Origin: a virus
Strand: one strand, 5' to 3'
Virus record (IMG/VR): IMGVR_UViG_3300050190_000082
Coordinates: 1 to 64,000 of that record
DNA length: 64,000 bases
In this document: one piece after another, positions 22,981-32,435 of the stretch
How positions within the stretch are numbered: the first letter of the stretch is position 1
Layout of the letters: every line of letters starts with the position of its first letter
The notes under the pieces: model-generated
Databases searched by the model: none
What the model saw: the letters and a program-made list of their open reading frames with translations, nothing else
What the model was told of the DNA's origin: nothing
Made by a program: the position numbers and the translations under genes

Positions 22981-25514
22981 TACCATACCTAAGAACAACT
23001 GATAAAAACACGATTAATTGCAATTCTGATCTTGTGATTCTTGATAGTACAGAAGTGATATTAATTAGCTTATGTGATTTGAATATCAAGAACAGAAAAA
23101 TATGTGCTGATTTAATATCACATTCCTATCAAGTTTCACTAAGGGACAGAGAAGATATATTCTTTGAGCAGACATTATATGGTCATGAAAATCATTATAG
23201 ATATAAATCTGACAGAATGGATAATGATTTAACTCATACAATTATTTACAATACTAAAATTAATGATTATTGTATCAACTGGGGAAATGAAGACAAGAAT
23301 GTAATTATCACAAAATATCTTAGGAATATTCACTATTTACCCGTCAAAAGTGAAGTCGTTAGTATGATTCTTGATAAAGATGAAGATAGTAAGTATTATA
23401 GTTGTGTAAGCGAATGCACAGTCCATACTAATAATCCCTTGTATGCTGAATTGAAAGTTTATAAAATAAATGTTACTTACTTTAGAGAGAAACTAAATGC
23501 TCTAACATTAGAAGGATATCAAGATGATTTTGATTGGTCGCAGATAGAGGATATCGAGAATTACATATTCACATTTCTTGAGCCAATTAAAGAGCGATTG
23601 AAACAGACTGTAAAAATATTGTATGATCCAAACAATATCAATCAGAAAATGTTTGAAGGTAAAATGAAACCATATGATGGTCAAGTGCCAATTATTCAAT
23701 CTGCATTGGAAGTATTAAAAAGGAGTAGATTTGTATATTTAGCTGCTGAGATGGGAGTTGGGAAAACATTAATTGCAACTAAGGCAAACCATTGTCATTT
23801 ATATCAAAACAAGAAAAACTATGTAGCATTGATTGTAGCTCCTGCTATTACATTAACTCAATGGGAAGAAGAAATTAAGAATAGCATCTCTGATAAAGTG
23901 GATATTCACATAATCAAAAAGACATCTGAATTTATTAAAATTTACAATAAGAGCAAGATGAATTTTGATAAACCTACATACTTTCTTGTTGGGAAAGAAA
24001 CATTTAAACTTGATGCAAAAAGAGTATCTGGTGTAAATATTAAAACTAGGGAAATTAAGTATAAAAAAGAAGTACAAAAATATAGTTGGAATAGTATAGA
24101 AGAAGTCAAGGAGAAAATTACTATTGCATGTTGTCCTGACTGTGGTAAACCACTACAGAATGAATTAAGAAAAAAGGAAGATGTATTCTTTACTGAAGAA
24201 GATTTTAATGGCAATCCTAAGAAAAGTAATTATAAATGTGGACAATGTGGTGCTGTATTATGGCAGAGTGTTTATGATAAAACAAAGAAAACTAGTCTGA
24301 TTCATTTTATAAAGACTAAGAATTTACATTTTGATTCTGTAATTAATGATGAGATTCACGAATCTAATTCAAGTAATTCAATTATTGGGAATGCAACTAG
24401 AACATTGTTTAATTATGCTAAGAAGATAATTCTACTCTCAGGGACAAGTAATTCAGGATATAGTTCATCCTTCCACTCACTTTTTATGGGTTTAATGCCC
24501 AATAAACTTAAAGCAAATAATGTTTTAGATATTCAACAATTCATTAAAACTTATGGAACGTTAATGGCAGTTAGTAAAAAGAAAGATGGAGAATATTATC
24601 GTTCAGGTCGTAGTGAAATTAAGGATAGTGAATTTAAAGAGATTGAAGGAATTAATCCTATTGTCTTTGCAAAGTATCTTGTTGAGAATTACATATTTGC
24701 CACACTAGAAGACTTAGGAAAGGATCTGCCGGACTTAAATGAGTATTACGTCCCAATACATCAAAGCAATCAAATGGAAGGATTAGAAAGGCAATTATGG
24801 AATGATATTAAGTCTGCTAATGCTTTTAATGCCAAGATGTATGAAGATTCAATTGTAAAACATTATGTTAATAATCCATTCAAATGGGATGCTATACCGA
24901 TTGAAAAAGATGGATGTACTTATTCAGTTCAACCAGGATGTATAGATGATGTTATTTTACCTAAAGAACAGAAGTTATTAGGTATAATATTGCAAGAAGT
25001 TTCTGAAGGCAGAAAATGTTGTGTCTATGTTGATTTCAATAATGGTGGAGAATATATGCAAGGTAATACTATTTCTAAGAGGATTGAACTATTGCTGAAT
25101 AAAAATGGGATTAAAACATTTACATTGAAAACTTCGGTTGCTACATATGATAGAAAAGAATTATTAGAGAAAAAGAAAGATGATTTTCAAGTGCTGATAA
25201 CAAATGCAATTCTTGTAAAAGTAGGTATTAACCTTGTTTTTATTCCAACCTATATAAATTATATGCCTAGCTATCATGTTAATATTGTTAGTCAATCAAA
25301 TCGAAGAGGATATAGGGCCAACAGTACCTTGGAAAATAGGATTTATCATTTGTATTATGAAAATAGTTGTGAAAATCCCATCGTTAAGAGATACCAGAGG
25401 AAATTAGCTGAGTCTCAAGCTGTAGAAGGTAAATTTAATGTTTGTATTGAAGACGATGATAGTATTAGAACTGCCAGTAAGCTAGGAAAAAGAATAAGTG
25501 AAGAAGTTATATAA
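22977..25514 (+). CDS. SF2 (DEAD/SNF2-like) helicase with zinc-ribbon insertion
   Basis: 845 aa. Walker A is AAEMGVGKT (about residue 257); motif Ia is IVAPAITLTQWEEEI; motif II is NDEIHE (about 457); motif III is ILLSGTSNSG. A Cys4 zinc ribbon (CCPDCGKP...YKCGQCGAVLW) sits between motifs Ia and II. The C-terminal half has ISQSNRRGYR-like motif VI (SQSNRRGYRANS). The first 230 residues are of no recognised family. No nuclease motif is visible. Coupled to the methyltransferase by ATGA, suggesting a joint complex that modifies, remodels or restricts DNA; related pairs occur on mobile elements. Confidence 0.75.
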   Translation: MIPYLRTTDKNTINCNSDLVILDSTEVILISLCDLNIKNRKICADLISHSYQVSLRDREDIFFEQTLYGHENHYRYKSDRMDNDLTHTIIYNTKINDYCINWGNEDKNVIITKYLRNIHYLPVKSEVVSMILDKDEDSKYYSCVSECTVHTNNPLYAELKVYKINVTYFREKLNALTLEGYQDDFDWSQIEDIENYIFTFLEPIKERLKQTVKILYDPNNINQKMFEGKMKPYDGQVPIIQSALEVLKRSRFVYLAAEMGVGKTLIATKANHCHLYQNKKNYVALIVAPAITLTQWEEEIKNSISDKVDIHIIKKTSEFIKIYNKSKMNFDKPTYFLVGKETFKLDAKRVSGVNIKTREIKYKKEVQKYSWNSIEEVKEKITIACCPDCGKPLQNELRKKEDVFFTEEDFNGNPKKSNYKCGQCGAVLWQSVYDKTKKTSLIHFIKTKNLHFDSVINDEIHESNSSNSIIGNATRTLFNYAKKIILLSGTSNSGYSSSFHSLFMGLMPNKLKANNVLDIQQFIKTYGTLMAVSKKKDGEYYRSGRSEIKDSEFKEIEGINPIVFAKYLVENYIFATLEDLGKDLPDLNEYYVPIHQSNQMEGLERQLWNDIKSANAFNAKMYEDSIVKHYVNNPFKWDAIPIEKDGCTYSVQPGCIDDVILPKEQKLLGIILQEVSEGRKCCVYVDFNNGGEYMQGNTISKRIELLLNKNGIKTFTLKTSVATYDRKELLEKKKDDFQVLITNAILVKVGINLVFIPTYINYMPSYHVNIVSQSNRRGYRANSTLENRIYHLYYENSCENPIVKRYQRKLAESQAVEGKFNVCIEDDDSIRTASKLGKRISEEVI

Positions 25515-25529
25515 CTAATATATAATTTA

Positions 25530-25558
25530 TGTTGACTTTGTATCTTATCCGTTATATA
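25530..25558 (+). promoter_or_regulatory. Sigma-A promoter upstream of the lipoprotein gene
   Basis: TTGACT (25530-25535), 17 bp, TATAAT (25553-25558). Confidence 0.75.
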
Positions 25559-25608
25559 ATGTTATTATACATAAGAGACATTAAAAGATTGCTTTTAAAG
25601 GACTGGAG

Positions 25609-25920
25609 GTGAGACAAATTAAGAAAATTAGCTTAATAATCATGACTGTCATATTATCAGTAACTTTAACAGGCTGTGGAGCAGACATTGCAAATAACCC
25701 AAAAAAGTTTAAAATCATTGATGTTTCAGCAAATGACTATGGTGTTGTATTACTGTTGCTTGATGAAACAAATAATCGCTTAACTAAACAGACAGTATAT
25801 GATAATTATAAATTTGATGTAGATTTCAAAATTACAAATAAGGAGGAATTGATTGGAAAATATCTTTATAGTGATGCTTACTCAAGTTTTAAACAAGATA
25901 CAGTAATCAAATCTAAATAA
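25609..25920 (+). CDS. Small lipoprotein, 103 aa
   Basis: GTG 25609 after CTGGAGG. Basic start (RQIKK), hydrophobic core and lipobox LTGCG with the lipidated Cys at residue 23. The mature part is a small beta-rich domain. No family recognised. A surface lipoprotein from a lysogenic element may alter the host surface or block superinfection (inference). Confidence 0.75.
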   Translation: MRQIKKISLIIMTVILSVTLTGCGADIANNPKKFKIIDVSANDYGVVLLLLDETNNRLTKQTVYDNYKFDVDFKITNKEELIGKYLYSDAYSSFKQDTVIKSK

Positions 25921-25971
25921 AAAGTCAAATTTATAGTATTACCAAAATATAATAAAAGAGGGGGATTGAAA

Positions 25972-26616
25972 ATGTTCTACGATGAAGACGATAGAGAACC
26001 ATATTACAACCCAGAAGATTTTCTAGAGGAATATGAAGTAAATCTAAGAGATATTATCACCAAAGCAGTTAATGATAAAATTAAAAATACAATTGAAAAA
26101 CTACAATTAGCAGAAGATGAAAATAAGAGACTTGGTAAAGAGGTTGGAGAATTAAAACGTAATGTTTACAACACTGAAAGATTACATAAAGAACAACTGG
26201 ATAAAGCATTAAAAGAGAAAGAGTTAGAAGTCCAGAGGAATTTAAGTTGTGGTTTTACTCCTCATGATAAAGCTTGGTATATAGAATCAAAAGCAAAACA
26301 GACAAAATGCGAACAATGTAATGGAAATTATAATGTAGAAGTTGAAGTATTAGGTAAAAAGACAAAGGTAAGTTGCCCACATTGTTCTTATGGTAATCTA
26401 ACAACTTATACATATTCTGTAAAACAAGATACCGTATCTTCCATTTATTATAATTATCATAGAGAAGACAGAAATAAAAACTATGGAATTGTTCTAAACG
26501 TAGATAAGATATATTTGGATAGATATGATGGTTCTAAAGACCTAAAGAATTTATATAAGACTTTAGAAGAAGCTCAGACAGAATGTGATATTAAGAATAC
26601 AAAGGTAGTAGAATAA
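25972..26616 (+). CDS. Coiled-coil + zinc-ribbon protein, 214 aa
   Basis: GAGGGGGA places the start at ATG 25972. Residues 25-90 form a long charged coiled coil (IEKLQLAEDENKRL...). A ribbon follows (KCEQCNGNY...SCPHCSYGNL) with a beta-rich end. Resembles DnaJ-type or transcript-binding adaptors only loosely; function unknown. Confidence 0.7.
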   Translation: MFYDEDDREPYYNPEDFLEEYEVNLRDIITKAVNDKIKNTIEKLQLAEDENKRLGKEVGELKRNVYNTERLHKEQLDKALKEKELEVQRNLSCGFTPHDKAWYIESKAKQTKCEQCNGNYNVEVEVLGKKTKVSCPHCSYGNLTTYTYSVKQDTVSSIYYNYHREDRNKNYGIVLNVDKIYLDRYDGSKDLKNLYKTLEEAQTECDIKNTKVVE

Positions 26617-26652
26617 AAAATTGGTTTCAATTGCTTTGAAAGGAGAATGAAT

Positions 26653-27324
26653 TTGCCACCAGAGTTTGGAATTAGTAATACATATGTCACAGTAAAAGAT
26701 GGAAACGGAAACATTGTTATGGAAGGTACTATGGGAGATATGAAAACTCAAGAAATAAATATTGAGAAAGAGGGCAAAAGTAATATGCAAGATTTTAATA
26801 CCATATCGCGAGGGGATTTTAAAAGTGGCAAGTGTGTTGTTAATTGTAAAACTGAAGCATTAGCAGATGAATTTTTAGCATTATGCGAAGGAAATGGTTT
26901 TAAATGGTGTTCAGGAGAGAGATTATCTGGTTTAAATATGTGGAATAAATATGGTGCAGGTACATGCTATGCCAATTGTTATTCTGATGGTGCATCATAT
27001 GGAATGGAATTTTGCAACACAGATTATTTTAAAAACAATTCAATACCAATTGTAGAATTCACAGGATTTGAAACAAAACCAACTGATAAAGAAATTATTA
27101 AGAATGCTACTCTTACATTAAATGTTTCTCCTCCAACAGAAACAACTAAAGAATCCATAGAAGTAATTTATCATCGTAGTGAGACAATTGTATTGATTAA
27201 AACAGGTGGAAAACATTATAGAGGCGTTTCAAGATGTCATGTTGAAGATACATATAATAAAGAAGTGGGGTTTGGTATTGCATTGGAAAGAGCAAGAGAA
27301 AAACAGAAGGAAGGGAGATATTAA
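26653..27324 (+). CDS. Hypothetical protein, about 223 aa
   Basis: AAAGGAG at 26638-26645 favours TTG 26653; ATG 26647 in the same frame is nearer than usual to that site. The centre (CKTEALADEFLALCEGNGFKWCSGERLSG) resembles small phage domains that bind nucleic acid or ligands, and a second part begins near residue 140. Not recognised. Confidence 0.6.
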   Translation: MPPEFGISNTYVTVKDGNGNIVMEGTMGDMKTQEINIEKEGKSNMQDFNTISRGDFKSGKCVVNCKTEALADEFLALCEGNGFKWCSGERLSGLNMWNKYGAGTCYANCYSDGASYGMEFCNTDYFKNNSIPIVEFTGFETKPTDKEIIKNATLTLNVSPPTETTKESIEVIYHRSETIVLIKTGGKHYRGVSRCHVEDTYNKEVGFGIALERAREKQKEGRY

Positions 27325-27325
27325 T

Positions 27326-27610
27326 ATGACAACAGTGCAGTATAAAAAAGGACAAGAATTATTGGAATTAATTAAAATTACAGAGGGGTCATTAAATAGT
27401 CTTAAAGAAATTAAACCAAGAGAAAGATTGGACGGTAAATTTTATGAAGATAATTATTATAATCTTTATGTTGGTAAATATAGTGATGGCTCTTCCAAAG
27501 GAGGTAAACCTTTAAGTAGATATTATGGCAATGAAAGATTATTAGCGGTCATAATTCGAGAATTAGAGGTACAATTAAAAGAATTTAAGGATTTATTCGA
27601 CAAACTTTAA
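27326..27610 (+). CDS. Hypothetical protein, 94 aa
   Basis: AAGGGAG precedes ATG 27326. The same frame is open further left inside the previous gene but has no ribosome site there. Helical ends flank a Tyr/Gly-rich middle. No family recognised. Confidence 0.6.
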   Translation: MTTVQYKKGQELLELIKITEGSLNSLKEIKPRERLDGKFYEDNYYNLYVGKYSDGSSKGGKPLSRYYGNERLLAVIIRELEVQLKEFKDLFDKL

Positions 27611-27656
27611 AAGTTTCATTTTAACTAGTTAAATAAAAATAATAAGGAGATGTATT

Positions 27657-28070
27657 ATGAGTTGGGATTATAATTATAAATATGCCAAAGTAGAGGATTT
27701 AATGGGCAAGACTTTATCAAGCATTGAAAATAACGATAACGAGGAATTAATATTCCATACAAGTGACGGTAATACATATAAAATGTATCATAATCAAGAT
27801 TGTTGCGAGTGTGTCACTATTGAGGATATTTGTGGAGAGTTGGATGATTTAATAGGAAGCCCCCTTCTCATGGCAGAGGATGTATCTGATACGTCACAGC
27901 CACCAGAGGAAGAAGAAACAGATGATAATTATTTTGATGAAAGCTCTACTTGGACATTCTACAAATTTGCAACGATTAAAGGATATGTAACCATTCGTTG
28001 GTTTGGATCTTCAAATGGTTATTATTCTGAAGGTGTGGATTTTGAAATTTTAAGTAATGGAGGAGAGTAA
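27657..28070 (+). CDS. DUF7448-like phage protein, 137 aa
   Basis: [55 protein letters not shown] matches the pattern of DUF7448 proteins of phages (Y-H-x-Q-D-C-C-E-x-V motif). The acidic linker is followed by a beta domain ([22 protein letters not shown]). Function unknown. Confidence 0.7.
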   Translation: MSWDYNYKYAKVEDLMGKTLSSIENNDNEELIFHTSDGNTYKMYHNQDCCECVTIEDICGELDDLIGSPLLMAEDVSDTSQPPEEEETDDNYFDESSTWTFYKFATIKGYVTIRWFGSSNGYYSEGVDFEILSNGGE

Positions 28071-28071
28071 A

Positions 28072-28497
28072 ATGAAGGTAGTAATTAATAAATGCTTTGG
28101 TGGATTTGGCTTATCTCTCAAAGGGCAAAAAAGATTAGGGGAATTGCAAGGGAAAGATATTTACTTTTATGAACAAACAAAATATGGTTTCGATGATGGA
28201 GTAGAAGAATATCAGAAAATTGTAGACTTAGATGATGACGGTACATTTTTTCATGCAGTAACAAAAGATTGTGGAGAACATATATCAAATGAAGAACTCA
28301 ATGAACTTTATTATAGTAATCATAACATTGAGAGAAATGATAAAAACCTAATTAAAGTTGTCGAAGAATTAGGTGAAGAGGCAAATGGTATGTGTGCAAA
28401 TTTAAAGGTTATAGAAATACCTGATGGTATTGAATGGGAAATTGATGATTATGACGGTATGGAGTCTGTTAAAGAATCACATAGGTCTTGGGGATAA
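28072..28497 (+). CDS. Conserved hypothetical phage protein, 141 aa
   Basis: GGAGGAG in the end of the previous gene sets ATG 28072. The opening VVINKCFGGFGLSLKG is a familiar start in small phage proteins of unknown function. The C-terminal VIEIPDGIEWEIDDYDGME is also typical of that group. Confidence 0.65.
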   Translation: MKVVINKCFGGFGLSLKGQKRLGELQGKDIYFYEQTKYGFDDGVEEYQKIVDLDDDGTFFHAVTKDCGEHISNEELNELYYSNHNIERNDKNLIKVVEELGEEANGMCANLKVIEIPDGIEWEIDDYDGMESVKESHRSWG

Positions 28498-28560
28498 TTA
28501 TTAGAATAAAACTATTCTTTTAATTCGTTAGATATAATATATAATAAAGGAGAAATTTAA

Positions 28561-29862
28561 TTGGAATTAATTTATAAAACTGAAAAAGGGAAACTAATTC
28601 ATGGGGATAATATTGAAGTCATGAATAAACTCAAAGATAATTCAGTACATAGTTGCATATCAGATTTTCCTTATGACTTATCTTTCATGGGTAAGAAGTG
28701 GGACACGACAGGTAATTTTTACGAATGGTGCAAAGAAAGGGCAGTCCCATTGTTTAGAATCATTAAGCCGGGTGGATATGTTTGTATCTTTGGTCATCCA
28801 AAAACAAATCATAGAATGAAGTCAGCTTTTGAAGATGCAGGGTTTAATATCGTAGAAGAAATTGATTGGGTTTATGGAACTGGATTCCCTAAGAATCAGG
28901 ATATAGGTAAATTATTTGATAAGAATGCAGGTGTTGATCGAAAAGTTGTTGGAATTGATGAAACAAAATTAAGACCAAACAGAAAATCAGAAATTGAAGG
29001 AGCAGATAGAGTTTTAGCAGGAGGTTTTAAATCAGATAATGGAGCTTCAATAACTGAACCATCAACAGAACAAGCAAAAGCGTGGAATGGATGGAAAACA
29101 GCAGGATTAAAACCAGCACATGAACCTATCGCAGTATTCCAAAAGCCACTTGAAGGAACATACATAAATAATATTAGTACATATGGCGTAGGTGGTATGA
29201 ATATTGATGCTTGTAGAGTTCCAACTTCACAAGCAGACAAGGATACAATAAATGCTAAATCTTCAAAAAAACCTACAACAAACTACTCAGATAAAGATGA
29301 TAAAATTTATGGTGCTTACGCAGAAGATAAATCAATGCCAGCAAATGAAATAGGCAGATTCCCTTCTAATATGATTTTTGATTCATCTATGGGAGAGGTG
29401 TTAGATAATCAGAGTGGGGAAAGAGCATGTGGTAGCGGAAATGGTAATGCAAAAGTAGGAGAAAGTTCAAATGGTGTAATTGCACCTTTGAGAAGAGGAA
29501 CACTAACTCCAAGGAATGATACAGGAGGTGCAAGTAGATTCTTTTTAAATATAAATGCAGATGATTTTGTCCCATTCTTGTATTGTGCAAAACCAACTAA
29601 AAAAGAAAAAGGAGAAGGTAATACTCATGTAACAGTTAAACCTAAATCATTAATTAAATGGCTTATAAAATTAGTTACCCCTATTGGTGGCAGAACAATT
29701 GATATTACAGCAGGAAGTGGAACTCATGGTGTTGCTTGCGAGGAATTAAATAGGGATGAAGATTATAATCTAAAATGGGTTGATTTAGAAATGACGAACA
29801 CAGAAAAAGATCCTTATTGTAATATTGCAATGAATAGAATTAAAGAAGCAATTAATACATAA
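28561..29862 (+). CDS. DNA methyltransferase, N4-cytosine/N6-adenine class
   Basis: 433 aa from TTG 28561 (AAAGGAGA upstream). KLIHGDNIEVMNKL opens the SAM fold; SDFPYDLSFMGKKWD is motif IV with DFPY in place of DPPY. HVTVKPKSLIKWLIKLVTPIGGRTIDITAGSGTHG near the end supplies motif X and motif I (D-x-T-A-G-S-G), the circular order of beta-class enzymes. A Gly/Ser-rich middle (residues 150-320) probably recognises the target. No restriction endonuclease adjoins, so it is likely an orphan methylase protecting the element from host restriction. Confidence 0.85.
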   Translation: MELIYKTEKGKLIHGDNIEVMNKLKDNSVHSCISDFPYDLSFMGKKWDTTGNFYEWCKERAVPLFRIIKPGGYVCIFGHPKTNHRMKSAFEDAGFNIVEEIDWVYGTGFPKNQDIGKLFDKNAGVDRKVVGIDETKLRPNRKSEIEGADRVLAGGFKSDNGASITEPSTEQAKAWNGWKTAGLKPAHEPIAVFQKPLEGTYINNISTYGVGGMNIDACRVPTSQADKDTINAKSSKKPTTNYSDKDDKIYGAYAEDKSMPANEIGRFPSNMIFDSSMGEVLDNQSGERACGSGNGNAKVGESSNGVIAPLRRGTLTPRNDTGGASRFFLNINADDFVPFLYCAKPTKKEKGEGNTHVTVKPKSLIKWLIKLVTPIGGRTIDITAGSGTHGVACEELNRDEDYNLKWVDLEMTNTEKDPYCNIAMNRIKEAINT

Positions 29863-29892
29863 ATTACAAGTTATTCATAAAATCTACCTTCC

Positions 29893-29922
29893 AAATGCTC
29901 CCGAATACTCCTATATGCTCCG
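29893..29922. repeat. Three tandem 10-bp units (AWATGCTCCN-like)
   Basis: aaatgctccc, gaatactcct and atatgctccg follow each other without gaps between the methylase gene and the 29981 gene. A similar array is at 31911-31950. One unit per helical turn suggests protein binding on one face. Confidence 0.55.
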
Positions 29923-29980
29923 TTTTCCTAGCTCATAAAACCGTTCAAATGATTATTTTATTCTATTAGAAAGGAGAGTG

Positions 29981-30175
29981 ATGAAAATGAAAGTAATGTA
30001 CAATGGCAAACTTGTTAATGCAAAAAGATTCAAAGATTTAACTGAAGACCAAGTTAGGTATTCCACTGCAAATTATGATGCTTGGGAGGGAGAAGAAATA
30101 TTTGTAGAACCATCCGAAGGATTAACTGAATGGATTTATATGTATGACCATGAAGTAGAAATAATTTCAGAATAA
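29981..30175 (+). CDS. Hypothetical protein, 64 aa
   Basis: TTAGAAAGGAG precedes ATG 29981 (ATG 29987 also possible). Small acidic beta/alpha protein (EIFVEPSEGLTEWIYMYDHEVEII). It follows the 10-bp tandem array. Confidence 0.6.
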   Translation: MKMKVMYNGKLVNAKRFKDLTEDQVRYSTANYDAWEGEEIFVEPSEGLTEWIYMYDHEVEIISE

Positions 30176-30200
30176 ATTTAAGATAAGTAAGGAGTAAATT

Positions 30201-30968
30201 TTGACAAGGGAAGAAAGAAAACAATATAATTATAATCTAACTCACAAGATTATTGATGGAATATTACATAAGAAATGCAACCATCATTTTGAACATTTCC
30301 CTGAAGAGGATGATTGGTTCCCATGTACAGATAAGTATTTCTACAATAATACTACTAAAAGCATTAATACAGATGGTTTACATCCAGAATGTAGACTTTG
30401 TACAATAAAGAAGAGTGAGAAATGGAAAAGAGAACAGAGCGATGATTACAATAAGGAAAAGAAAAGGAAACTCAGAGCATTAGGCAAAGAGAATATCCGT
30501 ACTAATAAAAATGGGATTAAAGAGTCGGAGAAGGCAATTCGTGAGGTAAGACAAAAGAATGGTAAACAATTAGCATGGCAAAGAGCAAATGCTGATAAAT
30601 TCAAAGGATATCGAGAGAAGAGAGAGTTAACCAAAAAGCATGTTATCTCTACAAGGGAGTGGTTAAATTGCAAAAGTTATTTTAATAATTGCTGTGCTTA
30701 TTGCGGATTAAAATTAGAAGATCACTTCATAACTAGATTAGGTATTGTAAAGAATAGTGATTTTCACAAAGACCATGTAGATGATAAAGGAGCAAACGAC
30801 TTGAGTAATTGTTTACCTGCATGTAGGTCTTGCAACAGTTCTAAACACACTTCTAGTCTTGATGAATGGTACAATGAAAATAACTCAGCATATACAGAAT
30901 TAAGATATAATAAATTACATAAATGGTTAAGCGAAGATTATCGAGAGTTTATAAAAAGGGTGCTTTAA
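30201..30968 (+). CDS. HNH endonuclease, homing type, related to the 15888 gene
   Basis: 255 aa from TTG 30201. A Cys/His N-terminal finger (CNHHF...CRLCTI) and a very basic helical region precede the HNH core: NCCAYCGLKLEDH, FHKDHVDDKGANDLSNCLPACRSCNSSKH. Core spacing and the final W-Y segment match the 15888 protein, so the two are paralogues that probably recognise different sites. It is free-standing, without an own promoter. Confidence 0.85.
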   Translation: MTREERKQYNYNLTHKIIDGILHKKCNHHFEHFPEEDDWFPCTDKYFYNNTTKSINTDGLHPECRLCTIKKSEKWKREQSDDYNKEKKRKLRALGKENIRTNKNGIKESEKAIREVRQKNGKQLAWQRANADKFKGYREKRELTKKHVISTREWLNCKSYFNNCCAYCGLKLEDHFITRLGIVKNSDFHKDHVDDKGANDLSNCLPACRSCNSSKHTSSLDEWYNENNSAYTELRYNKLHKWLSEDYREFIKRVL

Positions 30969-31012
30969 ATAAGAAGTTTTAATCTATAAATAATAGGAAG
31001 GAGGATAATGAT

Positions 31013-31429
31013 GTGATTAATAAATACTTTAAAAGGATTAATAAAGACGGAAAGGTACGAGGTTATTTGAACATGGAATTTTCCGATATAAAATATTCTG
31101 ATGATTTTATAAATGAAAATAATGATTATGTTGAAATTTGTAATGAAGAATATAACGAGATAAAGAAATTCCATATAAATATAAAACAGTCTAAAAATAA
31201 AGGAGTTAAAAATTTGAATAAAAAATCAATACTCTTAGACAATGGTAAATATGAAGTTATCTTTGATCAAACTGATGATGGTAAGTGTGAATTCCATGCT
31301 CTAAGATATGGTAAAGAATGGAGAAGTCTTACAGGAGATAATTTAGTATTGTGCATGTTCCAGAGGATTCAAAATTTAGAAGAGAGATTAAAAGATAATG
31401 GATTTGGAGTGAAACCAACAAATATATAA
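31013..31429 (+). CDS. Hypothetical protein, 138 aa
   Basis: GGAAGGAGG then GTG 31013, the GTG lying inside ATGTGA, so an out-of-frame ATG-TGA start-stop overlaps the true start. The N-terminal half is charged; the C-terminal half (LLDNGKYEVIFDQTDDGKCEFHALRYGKEWRSLTGDN) is a compact beta domain. No family recognised. Confidence 0.6.
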   Translation: MINKYFKRINKDGKVRGYLNMEFSDIKYSDDFINENNDYVEICNEEYNEIKKFHINIKQSKNKGVKNLNKKSILLDNGKYEVIFDQTDDGKCEFHALRYGKEWRSLTGDNLVLCMFQRIQNLEERLKDNGFGVKPTNI

Positions 31430-31469
31430 GTATTAATCATTTAGAAATAAAAGAAAGAAGGAAATAAAA

Positions 31470-31889
31470 ATGCAAGAAAAAGATTTAAATATTACAGAAG
31501 TTAGAGGGGCAAAAGCAAACATATCTGATTTAAAGGTTTTTGGTAATGGAGATACTTTCGCTTTATTATGTAAAGCAAGCTCACAAGATCAAGGTTGGAT
31601 GAAAAGCACAAAGGTATGTAATTTGTTTAATGGTTGTATTGTTCAAGTTAGCACACAGCAAAAGAATCCAGACGGTAGTTATGTTGTTGCGGAGGCTTTA
31701 ACATTTGTCCCTGACGTAAATATGCGTGGAGAAAAAGATAATAGGTATTTTTCTGAAACAGTAGAAAGTCAAAATAGAAGGATTAAGGGGAATGAACAGG
31801 TAGTTACACAGAATATATCTGTAAATCTGGATAATATAAATGTAAATGATTTTATTGAGGAATTAAGTAGTTTGAGTAAAATAAAATGA
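31470..31889 (+). CDS. Hypothetical phage protein, 139 aa
   Basis: GAAAGAAGG precedes ATG 31470. The core FALLCKASSQDQGWMKSTKVCN...SYVVAEALTFVPDVNM is beta-rich and resembles small phage proteins of unknown role found near replication genes. The helical tail ends FIEELSSLSKIK. Confidence 0.6.
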   Translation: MQEKDLNITEVRGAKANISDLKVFGNGDTFALLCKASSQDQGWMKSTKVCNLFNGCIVQVSTQQKNPDGSYVVAEALTFVPDVNMRGEKDNRYFSETVESQNRRIKGNEQVVTQNISVNLDNINVNDFIEELSSLSKIK

Positions 31890-31910
31890 AATCAGATAAA
31901 ATAACCTCTC

Positions 31911-31950
31911 TCATACTTCCATATGCTCGTTAATGCTTCCATTTACTAAC
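31911..31950. repeat. Four tandem 10-bp units related to those at 29893
   Basis: tcatacttcc, atatgctcgt, taatgcttcc and atttactaac. Motif and 10-bp period match the 29893 array, and flanks also match (ATAAAAT before; ATTAGAAAGGA after), so the whole ~100-bp upstream region is duplicated. Confidence 0.5.
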
Positions 31951-32003
31951 ACATAAACCAATTAAAAGTCCATTTTTAATTGAATTAGAAAGGAAGAATA
32001 TAT

Positions 32004-32180
32004 ATGCAAAAAGTAAGATTTTTACAAGACTTTGGTGCATTTGCGAAGGATTCATTTCGAGTAATTCTAGGAGAAGACGAATTATTTTATCAAGTGCAAA
32101 CCGATTTACATAGCTGTCTATCGACATTATTTCATAAAAGCAACAATGGTGTGATATTTCAGGTGGTAGAAAGGAGTTAA
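32004..32180 (+). CDS. Hypothetical protein, 58 aa
   Basis: AGAAAGGAAG then ATG 32004. FLQDFGAFAKDSFRVILGEDELFYQVQ; beta-rich. It ends just before the next gene, whose ribosome site (AAAGGAG) lies in its tail. Confidence 0.6.
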   Translation: MQKVRFLQDFGAFAKDSFRVILGEDELFYQVQTDLHSCLSTLFHKSNNGVIFQVVERS

Positions 32181-32184
32181 CTAT

Positions 32185-32373
32185 ATGAATGCTAAAGACT
32201 TAAAAATTGGTGACATTATAGATGCTTATATAGAAGACGAAAAGACACAGAGAGTTATGATAATTGAAGTTGGGGAAGAATTAGTCTATGGGATTAGTAG
32301 TGATAATGAGGAATTTGCTATTGAGCCACGAAGTGAAGTTGAGAGAGTTATAGTTAATATTAATGATCTTTAA
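32185..32373 (+). CDS. Hypothetical protein, 62 aa
   Basis: ATG 32185, 4 bp after the previous stop. The start DLKIGDIIDAYIEDEKTQRVMIIEV is SH3-like. No family recognised. Confidence 0.6.
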   Translation: MNAKDLKIGDIIDAYIEDEKTQRVMIIEVGEELVYGISSDNEEFAIEPRSEVERVIVNINDL

Positions 32374-32400
32374 CTAATGTTTGGATGATATATAATATAT

Positions 32401-32429
32401 TTGACTTATGTATAAACAAGTAGTATAAT
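32401..32429 (+). promoter_or_regulatory. Main promoter of the replication module
   Basis: TTGACT (32401-32406), 17 bp, TATAAT (32424-32429). It stands before a 160-nt leader and the SSB-like gene; the genes to 45626 follow in one direction. Confidence 0.8.
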
Positions 32430-32435
32430 GGGCAT

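Noticed and set aside
21658-25514. Classical type I or III restriction-modification system
   Set aside because: No specificity subunit or nuclease motif was visible in either protein or in their neighbours.
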